From Flaviflexus sp. (lineage in GTDB: Bacteria; Actinomycetota; Actinomycetes; Actinomycetales; Actinomycetaceae), in NCBI GenBank assembly GCA_030537635.1, contig JAUNVM010000013.1, positions 21,579 through 60,701 on the forward strand: a stretch of 39,123 bases of DNA, read 5' to 3'. Shown here one piece after another: positions 33,985 to 39,123 of the stretch (its first letter is position 1; each line of letters begins with the position of its first letter). The position numbers and the translations under genes are program-made. The notes under the pieces are model-generated. The model worked only from the letters and a program-made list of their open reading frames with translations. It did not search any database and had not been told where the DNA came from.

Positions 33985-35070
33985 TCAGTTCTGGGTCCGG
34001 CCGTGGGGGTGCCGCGGTACGGGCGGTGAAGATGGGCGGTGGCGGCGCAGCGGTGAGATGTTGGCGAGAAACTGGGCGACGCTGAGATTGTCGCACCGAG
34101 CATCGAGCACCCGGGCGGGGGTGGGTTCCGGGCGGCGCCAGAAGCTGCCGTAGGTGGATGACATGTTCATGACAGCCTCGCGCTTGGCGAGAAGCTCGCG
34201 GCTGGGCACCCGGTTGGAGTGTGGGATGAGCTTTGCGAGTGAGCGCGCGGAAAAGACGCCGAAGGGGGCAAGGGCAAGCACCCGCCAGGGCAGCGGCGGG
34301 GATTCCATAAACCACGAGGTTATCGTCTCGGATACTCCGCCGTGTCCACCGGCGGCCGCGATTTCATGAATGTTTGCGTCCACCCACAGGCTCTTGCCGA
34401 CGGCGAGGTGAGCGAAATAGTCGGCCGCAGCATCGGGGGCAAGCAGGGCGCCCCAGCGATCGGCGGTGAGCTCCTCAGCGCGGGAGATCACCCGGGAGAA
34501 GTAGGGGGTGGTGCGCGCGATCATCGTAAGGAATTGGCGCACGTAGCTGCGCTCCCCGGAGGCCAGCTGGCCAATCTCGCGGGCCAGAGCAAAGCGCAGC
34601 GCCGCCAGCTCCCCACCGCCCGGCCGGGGTGCTTCCAGCAGGTCGGTGTGAAGCACGATGATGTGGGTGCCGAAGCGAGAGTGAGAGGTCGAGAGGGGCC
34701 TGGAGCCACCCGCCACGACCACGGTGGGGGTCCGATCAAAGCCCACGAGGGAGGCGAAGTCGGCGGCGAGCTCGGCAATCTCGGGGAACTGCTCGGCGGT
34801 GGCAAGCGCCCCCTCGCCCCGCGGTTTGGCCGAGGCGGCCGTACGCACAAACATGAGGAAGCCGGGCAGGATGATGACGACGGCAATGGCGAGGGCAATG
34901 AGATTGTGGGCGCGGGGGCTGAGGTCGCCCAATCGCAGTTGGCCGGTGGCGATGAGGGTGATGGCGGCGATGGCGAGGAGGATGAGTCCCAGGGTGACCG
35001 CCGCGCAGATGATGACGATGCGCCGGTGCCACGGATGGGTGATGGCGCTAGCTTTGCCGGGCGATGTCAC
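33985..35070 (-). CDS. M48-like membrane protein lacking the zinc histidines
   Basis: A 361-aa protein with two N-terminal helices (about 15-40 and 52-72) and a domain resembling M48 (HtpX/Ste24-type) metallopeptidases. The expected HExxH zinc site reads REIGQ (164-168), losing both histidines, while the downstream ExxAD motif survives (ELTAD, 200-204). It is therefore probably a pseudoprotease. The C-terminal 60 residues are Pro/Arg-rich. GTG at 35070 is chosen for GGGGAG at good spacing and because it starts just before the first helix; the frame is open upstream to 35475 with no family-like sequence. It lies downstream of and divergent from the ArsR gene, and upstream of the SQR pair on the same strand. 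Confidence 0.7.
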   Translation of the reverse strand: MTSPGKASAITHPWHRRIVIICAAVTLGLILLAIAAITLIATGQLRLGDLSPRAHNLIALAIAVVIILPGFLMFVRTAASAKPRGEGALATAEQFPEIAELAADFASLVGFDRTPTVVVAGGSRPLSTSHSRFGTHIIVLHTDLLEAPRPGGGELAALRFALAREIGQLASGERSYVRQFLTMIARTTPYFSRVISRAEELTADRWGALLAPDAAADYFAHLAVGKSLWVDANIHEIAAAGGHGGVSETITSWFMESPPLPWRVLALAPFGVFSARSLAKLIPHSNRVPSRELLAKREAVMNMSSTYGSFWRRPEPTPARVLDARCDNLSVAQFLANISPLRRHRPSSPPVPRHPHGRTQN

Positions 35071-35238
35071 GGCTTTCTCCCCTCGACGATTGCGCGGTTG
35101 TGCCTTCCATTCTTCCCGATGGCGGCCCGCGGGCGGGAACCATCGCGCACCGGGGCGTGCGGCCAGCGCCGAGCCGTACTGGGTGACGCGGGTGGGCGGT
35201 GCACACGACGGTGTCTCCGGACACGTTTTTGCCACATA

Positions 35239-35267
35239 TTGCCGTAATACATGGTTCGGTGTACTGT
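35239..35267 (+). promoter_or_regulatory. Promoter and candidate operator of the CmtR-like gene
   Basis: TTGCCG (35239-35244) and TACTGT (35262-35267) are 17 nt apart; the -10 ends 7 nt before ATG 35275, so the mRNA is probably leaderless. An inverted repeat TACA-N8-TGTA (35248-35263) overlaps the spacer and -10 and could bind the encoded repressor. Confidence 0.55.
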
Positions 35268-35274
35268 TGTGGCC

Positions 35275-35649
35275 ATGACCGTTTCTCCCTCCCACCTTCA
35301 GGCCGTCTCTCGCCTGGGCTATGCGCTCAGCGATGATGTGCGAGCCAAGATTCTGCTTCGCCTGCGTGATGGCGAATCCTATCCTTCCGATCTGGCCGCC
35401 GAGCTCGGCGTCACTCGCCAGGTCATGTCGAATCAGCTGGCCTGCCTGCGCGGCTGCGGCCTCGTCGAGGCCCACCGGCAGGGTCGGCGGGTGGGCTACC
35501 GACTGTCCTCACCGCACCTCAAGGGCGCTCTCGAGGAGCTCTTGATCGCCACGCGGGCCATGGATCCGAGTTGCTGTGATGCCGGGGCGGAATGCCGGAC
35601 GGGCGGCGAGATGTGCTCCTGCTGCATCGCGGAGGTGGCCCATGACTGA
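35275..35649 (+). CDS. CmtR-like ArsR/SmtB family metal-sensing repressor
   Basis: A 124-aa winged-helix repressor closely resembling M. tuberculosis CmtR, a Cd(II)/Pb(II) sensor. It keeps the segment LACLRGCGLV, with Cys57 and Cys61 at the very positions of CmtR's metal ligands Cys57 and Cys61; Cys100/Cys101 lie near CmtR's third ligand Cys102. The tail adds an unusual cluster (CC, C, CSCC) not in CmtR. Metal binding would release DNA and switch on the downstream transporter. ATG 35275 gives a CmtR-like length; an upstream frame to 35251 is less likely. The stop overlaps the next start by 8 nt. Confidence 0.92.
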   Translation: MTVSPSHLQAVSRLGYALSDDVRAKILLRLRDGESYPSDLAAELGVTRQVMSNQLACLRGCGLVEAHRQGRRVGYRLSSPHLKGALEELLIATRAMDPSCCDAGAECRTGGEMCSCCIAEVAHD

Positions 35650-36421
35650 GATGACTGCCACTAGTCTCAACGCGCCTCAGATCAGCGCCGCCCGGCGCGC
35701 CAAGGTGACCCGCCGGATCCGTTTTATCGTGGCCTTCACCATCACCTACAACATCATTGAGGCCGTCATTGCCCTGGTGGCCGGCCAGGTGGCCTCTTCT
35801 TCGGCCCTTCTGGGCTTCGGCCTGGACTCGGCCGTCGAGGTGCTCTCGGCCGCCGCGGTTGCCTGGCAGTTCGCCGCCCCCGATCCCAAGGCGCGCGAGC
35901 ACATCGCCATGCGCCTTATCGCCGTGTCCTTCTTCGGCCTTGCCATCATCGTTGCCGCCGGATCGATCCGCTCCCTGCTTGGCTACAGCTCGGCCGAGGA
36001 GTCCCTGCCGGGGATTATCCTTGCCGCCGTCAGCCTCGTGATCATGCCGGTGGTGTCGTATCTCGAGCGCAGCGCCGGCCGCGAACTGGGATCGGCCTCG
36101 GCGGTCTCCGACTCGAAGCAGACTCTCATCTGCACCTACCTGTCGGCCGTGCTCCTTCTCGGCCTCCTCCTCAACGCCCTGTGGGGCTGGTCCTGGGCCG
36201 ACCCGGTGGCCGCCCTGGTGATCGCCGGCCTGGCCGCCAAGGAGGGTGTCAATGCCTGGAAGGGCGATGCGTGCTGCGCGCCCTCGGCCCAACTTTTTGA
36301 GGGGGAGACGTGCTCGTCGGGGGAGAGCGCCGGTGGCGCTGACGCGTGCTGCTCCGGCGCGACGAACGTGGTTCCGCCCGTCGAGGAGTGCGAGGATGGG
36401 TGCTGCGCGCACGAGCAGTAG
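35642..36421 (+). CDS. CDF-type cation transporter with Cys-rich tail
   Basis: A 259-aa membrane protein with about six helices, belonging to the 'cation transporter' branch of the cation diffusion facilitator family: LLGFGLDSAVEVLSAAAVAW in helix 2, SDSKQTLICTYLSA in helix 4-5 and ADPVAALVIAGLAAKEG in the last helix. The usual HxxxD/DxxxD pairs are altered (DSAVE). The C-terminus (about 212-259) is cytosolic and holds four vicinal or spaced Cys clusters (CC, C, CC, CEDGCC). It overlaps the CmtR-like gene, so it is probably its target, exporting Cd, Pb or a similar thiophilic metal (inference). The stop codon sits in a 19-bp tandem repeat. Confidence 0.82.
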   Translation: MTEMTATSLNAPQISAARRAKVTRRIRFIVAFTITYNIIEAVIALVAGQVASSSALLGFGLDSAVEVLSAAAVAWQFAAPDPKAREHIAMRLIAVSFFGLAIIVAAGSIRSLLGYSSAEESLPGIILAAVSLVIMPVVSYLERSAGRELGSASAVSDSKQTLICTYLSAVLLLGLLLNALWGWSWADPVAALVIAGLAAKEGVNAWKGDACCAPSAQLFEGETCSSGESAGGADACCSGATNVVPPVEECEDGCCAHEQ

Positions 36422-36454
36422 GATCGCGCACGGACAGTAGGATCGCGCACGAGC
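36407..36454. repeat. 19-bp tandem repeat spanning a stop codon
   Basis: About 2.5 units: 36407-36425, 36426-36444 and a partial 36445-36454. Units one and two differ at two positions. The transporter's TAG stop (36419-36421) lies in unit one and recurs at the same place in unit two. Confidence 0.85.
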
Positions 36455-36467
36455 CTCGTGGCCCTCA

Positions 36468-36505
36468 GGGTGTGAGAAGTGCAATTATCTTTTAATCTCA
36501 CACCC
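36468..36505. terminator. Long-loop hairpin between the CDF-type and YkvI genes
   Basis: A perfect 10-bp stem (36468-36477 with 36496-36505) closes an 18-nt AT-rich loop. A second inverted repeat (36504-36512 with 36525-36533) overlaps it by two bases, so the two structures may compete. Confidence 0.5.
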
Positions 36506-36572
36506 AATTATTGCGGCAATCCCAAATAATTGGCGGAACTTGGTGTTAAGGTAATTCGGCATTTTCGAGCCG

Positions 36573-36578
36573 TATAAC
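36573..36578 (+). promoter_or_regulatory. Candidate -10 box for the YkvI gene
   Basis: TATAAC, 17 nt before GTG 36596 and upstream of its GAGGGA ribosome site, in an AT-rich stretch. The -35 is not clear. Confidence 0.45.
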
Positions 36579-36595
36579 ACTGTGAGGGATTCCAC

Positions 36596-37915
36596 GTGGA
36601 TAAGAAAGCGTTGAAAGTTGCTCTGGCCTTTGTGGGCCTGGCCGTGGGTGCGGGCTTCGCCTCGGGCCGCGAGGTTATTCAGTACTTCGTTGGGTTCGGC
36701 ATTCCCGGCCTGTGGGGTGCGGCGCTCGCCTGCGTCATCTTTGCCTTCACGGGCCTGGTCATTGTTCAGCTCGGCTCCTACTTCCTCGCGAATGACCACA
36801 ACGCGGTCTTTTCCGGAGTGGCGAGGCCGCTGACATCGAAGATCTTCGACGTTCTCATCACCTTCATTCTCTTCTCCATCGGCTTCGTCATGATCGCCGG
36901 CGGCGGGGCGAATCTCAATCAGCAGTTCGGCCTGGATAAATGGATCGGTGCGGTCATCATTACCGCGCTGGTCATCGGCATCGGCATGCTCGATGTCTCG
37001 AGGGTCACCGCCGTCATCGGCGCGCTCACCCCGGTGATGATCGTCTTCGTCCTCATCGCCATCGTCTACTCGCTGACCCACGCCCAGGGCAGCTTTGCGG
37101 AGCTGGATTCCACCGCGAAGGCCGTGGGCTCCACCCTGCCGCACTGGACCATCTCCGCGGCCAACTACGTGGCCATGGCGCTGGGCATGGCGGTGTCGAT
37201 GTCGATCGTCATGGGCGGGGATATCGCCGATCCGCAGGTGGCCGGCCGTGGCGGCTTCGGCGGCGGCCTCCTCTTTGGCCTGCTCCTCTTCCTCACCGCA
37301 ACCGCGCTGTTCCTCCAGATCCCGCTCGTCCAGGGATACGACATGCCGCTGCTCAGCCTCGTGGGTCAGATCCACCCGTGGCTCGGGACCATCATGGCCA
37401 TCGTCATTTTCGCGATGATCTTCAATACGGCAATCGGCATGTACTATGCCCTGGCCTCCCGCTTCAGCGGCGGGGACACCAAGCGCTTCCGCATCATCCT
37501 CATCTCCCTCGCCCTCATCGGCTTCGGCCTGTCCTTCTTTGGCTTCACCACGCTGGTCGGCTACCTCTACCCGATCATCGGCTACGTCGGCATCGTCCTC
37601 ATCGGCGTACTCATCTTCTCCTGGGTGCGCACCACCTCCCAGATCAAGGACGAGGTGGAGCGGCGCAAGCGAATCCGGGATCTGCTCGCCTTGCGCCTGC
37701 GCTCCGATAAGAAGTTCACCCGCAAGCACCACCGGCACCTGGAAAAGGAGCTGGAAGAGTCCCCGGTGGAGAACTACGAGCTCGAAGAAACGCTGGCCGA
37801 TGATGTCACCACCGAGCTCGAGGATCAGGGCGTCGACTACGACGCGGACCTCGACCCGATCTCGCCCCAGCCGGACGACTCCGAGGAGAGCACCGAGGCC
37901 GCCGGCCTCGCCTGA
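36596..37915 (+). CDS. YkvI family membrane protein
   Basis: A 439-aa permease-like protein of the LeuT-fold/APC-type group. It begins MDKKALKVALAFVGLAVGAGFASGREVIQYF, where the broken helix AVGAGFASGRE is the family signature. About ten helices run to residue 340; the last 95 residues are charged (KHHRHLEKELEE and acidic tail) and cytosolic. The transport substrate is unknown. GTG 36596 has GAGGGA at 8-nt spacing. The gene is probably monocistronic, with an AT-rich leader upstream and a hairpin downstream. Confidence 0.92.
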   Translation: MDKKALKVALAFVGLAVGAGFASGREVIQYFVGFGIPGLWGAALACVIFAFTGLVIVQLGSYFLANDHNAVFSGVARPLTSKIFDVLITFILFSIGFVMIAGGGANLNQQFGLDKWIGAVIITALVIGIGMLDVSRVTAVIGALTPVMIVFVLIAIVYSLTHAQGSFAELDSTAKAVGSTLPHWTISAANYVAMALGMAVSMSIVMGGDIADPQVAGRGGFGGGLLFGLLLFLTATALFLQIPLVQGYDMPLLSLVGQIHPWLGTIMAIVIFAMIFNTAIGMYYALASRFSGGDTKRFRIILISLALIGFGLSFFGFTTLVGYLYPIIGYVGIVLIGVLIFSWVRTTSQIKDEVERRKRIRDLLALRLRSDKKFTRKHHRHLEKELEESPVENYELEETLADDVTTELEDQGVDYDADLDPISPQPDDSEESTEAAGLA

Positions 37916-37927
37916 CCACTCACGAAG

Positions 37928-37955
37928 TGCGCACCCGACCCGTGTCGGGCGCGCA
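37928..37955. terminator. Hairpin after the YkvI gene
   Basis: A 12-bp stem with one A-C mismatch (37928-37939 with 37944-37955) and a CCGT loop, 12 nt after the stop codon. Confidence 0.65.
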
Positions 37956-38042
37956 GCCATGACGAGGCGAAGGATGCCGCCACAGCTTGCTATTGCAGCT
38001 GGTGGCGCGGGTGCGAAGGAATCTCGGGGCGGATTCCCGAAG

Positions 38043-38048
38043 TACAAT
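38043..38048 (+). promoter_or_regulatory. -10 box for leaderless DUF1801 gene
   Basis: TACAAT, exactly six bases before ATG 38055; no ribosome-binding site lies in the gap. Confidence 0.6.
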
Positions 38049-38054
38049 CTGCTC

Positions 38055-38447
38055 ATGAGCAGCAAGAAGCCCGCCATGACCTTTGATGAATACCTGGCGA
38101 CAATCAATGAACCGGAAAACCGGAAGAGCCTGGAAGAGATTGTTTTCTGGGTGCGTGAGACCTATCCGCAGCTCGAGCTTCGTATTGCGTGGAAGCAGCC
38201 CATGTTCACCGACCACGGCACCTTCATCATCGGCTTTTCGCCCGCGAAGAATCATCTGTCGATTGCGCCCGAGCTGGCCACCATGGAGGCCTTCGCTGAC
38301 ACATTCAAGAATGAGGGAATCGATCACACGAAGATGTTCGTTCGCATCCCCTGGTCCGAGCCCTTCAACTACGACCTCCTCTCCCGCCTGATCGAGCACA
38401 ACATCACGACGAAGCGGGACTGCACCACCTTCTGGCGTCAGAAGTAG
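38055..38447 (+). CDS. DUF1801 (YdhG/iron-chaperone-like) family protein
   Basis: A 130-aa cytosolic protein with a DUF1801/YdhG-like pattern: FDEYLATINEPENRKSLEEI, LELRIAWKQPMFTDHGTFIIGFSPAKNHLSIAPE and VRIPWSEPFNYDLLSRLI. Relatives include the B. subtilis Fra frataxin-like iron chaperone, but function here is not certain. TACAAT lies six bases before the ATG without a ribosome site, so translation is probably leaderless. The frame is open upstream to 37446 inside the YkvI gene, which is shadow. Confidence 0.88.
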   Translation: MSSKKPAMTFDEYLATINEPENRKSLEEIVFWVRETYPQLELRIAWKQPMFTDHGTFIIGFSPAKNHLSIAPELATMEAFADTFKNEGIDHTKMFVRIPWSEPFNYDLLSRLIEHNITTKRDCTTFWRQK

Positions 38448-38501
38448 TCATCGAACCGGCACCCTGGGTAATTCTTCCGGTGCACATTTCTCCCTCTTTT
38501 T

Positions 38502-38520
38502 AGCCCTGAGCAGGGGCTTT
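38502..38520. terminator. Weak hairpin after the DUF1801 gene
   Basis: A 5-bp stem (38502-38506 with 38514-38518) followed by TTT and preceded by a T-run, 54 nt after the stop. It is short, so only a possible terminator. Confidence 0.4.
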
Positions 38521-38538
38521 ACCTGACGTTTCGAAATG

Positions 38539-38553
38539 TTGACATACTTGTCA
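38539..38553 (+). promoter_or_regulatory. Consensus -35 with overlapping inverted repeat
   Basis: TTGACA (38539-38544) is a perfect -35, and TGACA-N4-TGTCA (38540-38553) is an inverted repeat over it. No good -10 follows at 16-18 nt, so the promoter is uncertain. Confidence 0.35.
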
Positions 38554-38611
38554 TTCTCCCGTCACCCTTCCTCACTACCCTGGGCCTCGTATCGACCTGA
38601 AGGGAGACACG

Positions 38612-39123
38612 ATGAACATGAGGAAGGCGCGGCGAGCCCTCGCGGGCGGCCTCGCGATGATCCTTGGAACATCGGCCTTCGTGAGCCTGGGGATTTCCCC
38701 GGCTGCTGCCGATTCCACCGATCTCATCACAACCGATACCACCTGGACCTACAACGAGACCGATACCGATCCTGCCCCGGGTGATGATCGCCTGGCGTGG
38801 GCCCGGCCCGGCTTTGATACCAGCGACTGGAAGGAAGCTCGAGGTGCCTTCGGCGCCAAGCGCGGTAAGGGAGACAACGTCTCGGGCTTCCCGTTTGAGA
38901 CCCTGCTGACGCAGTATGCGGCGGACGGGGACAATGTGCGGACCTTCCACTTTGTTACCGAAGTGGAGCTCACTGCCGAGGACCTGGAACGTGCTGGCCT
39001 GTTCGAGGCCGAGACGACATTTGATGATGCTGTGCAGGTGTTCGTCAACGGCACGAAGGTAGCCGGGTTTGTTGATAAGCGCGTGGAGGCCGTCCCTGAG
39101 TCGGAACGTAATCTCATGTACGC
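38612..39123 (+). CDS. Secreted protein, 5' part; metallophosphoesterase-type N-terminus
   Basis: 170 codons are present and the gene runs off the window. Residues 1-33 are a signal peptide (MNMRKARRALAGG to PAAAD). The following segment, TTWTYNETDTDPAPGDD with LAWARPGFDTSDWKEARGAFGAKRG, resembles the N-terminal jelly-roll-like module of large secreted actinomycete metallophosphoesterase proteins (remembered, not searched). No catalytic domain is visible in the part present. ATG 38612 has AGGGAG 5 nt upstream. It may be another exoenzyme, like the sialidase. Confidence 0.8.
   Translation, partial: MNMRKARRALAGGLAMILGTSAFVSLGISPAAADSTDLITTDTTWTYNETDTDPAPGDDRLAWARPGFDTSDWKEARGAFGAKRGKGDNVSGFPFETLLTQYAADGDNVRTFHFVTEVELTAEDLERAGLFEAETTFDDAVQVFVNGTKVAGFVDKRVEAVPESERNLMY

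Noticed and set aside
37446..38054. Upstream extension of the DUF1801 frame
   Set aside because: It lies inside the YkvI gene out of frame and is Ser/Pro/Arg-rich; TACAAT-N6-ATG supports 38055.

Overview
The window is high-GC DNA with GC-rich third codon positions. It carries LPXTG-like wall-sorting signals, Cna_B pilin-type repeats, a secreted Asp-box sialidase, a YkvI permease, a CopD-CtaG fusion and many apparently leaderless starts. This points to an actinobacterium, most likely a host-associated member of the Actinomycetaceae. That placement is inference from gene content; no rRNA or tRNA marker is present. I found no transposase, phage module, CRISPR array or tRNA.

Layout. 77-6160 (minus) is a compact operon: HMA metal-chaperone-like protein, an 865-aa membrane protein joining a degenerate kinase-like domain to a lysylphosphatidylglycerol-synthase-type flippase domain, a DUF2079 membrane protein, and phosphoglucomutase (pgm). 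6206-7600 is an unrecognised 464-aa protein. 8016-11501 is a 1161-aa surface protein (signal peptide, beta-helix, five Cna_B repeats, wall anchor) behind an AT-rich leader. 11640-13755 (minus) holds a fructosamine-kinase-like gene and purB. 13883-17526 holds a holin-like membrane protein, a HisC/Pat aminotransferase, a CPBP membrane protease and a YwiC-like protein. 17893-19389 is a PutP sodium/proline symporter. 19574-22767 (minus) is a two-gene pair: a membrane-anchored PQQ-type propeller and a membrane-anchored Cys-rich protein. 22920-25984 (minus) is NUDIX, TetR and CopD-CtaG. 26054-26740 is a YqeB-like protein. 27074-29515 is a wall-anchored GH33 sialidase with palindromic sites in its promoter region. 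29703-31085 is a TIGR01777-type SRPBCC-epimerase fusion, followed by a divergent PNPOx-like protein.

32252-36421 looks like a sulfide and heavy-metal stress block. It has a sulfide:quinone-oxidoreductase-like flavoprotein whose promoter spacer is filled by a CsoR/CstR-type palindrome, a 53-aa microprotein right behind it, an M48-like protein that has lost both zinc histidines, and a CmtR-like ArsR regulator overlapping a Cys-tailed CDF-type transporter. The window ends with a YkvI permease, a DUF1801 protein and the 5' part of a secreted protein resembling the N-terminus of actinomycete metallophosphoesterases.

The most noteworthy signals are: the promoter/operator plus microprotein at the SQR gene; two pseudoenzyme-like membrane proteins (kinase-like and M48-like); wall-sorting motifs that depart from LPXTG; a one-repeat-long tract of foreign-looking codon use inside the Cna_B array; a repeated TANNNT-N6-ATG layout suggesting leaderless transcripts; and tandem duplications spanning two stop codons. 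Everything here was read by eye from sequence; family names come from remembered motifs, not searches.
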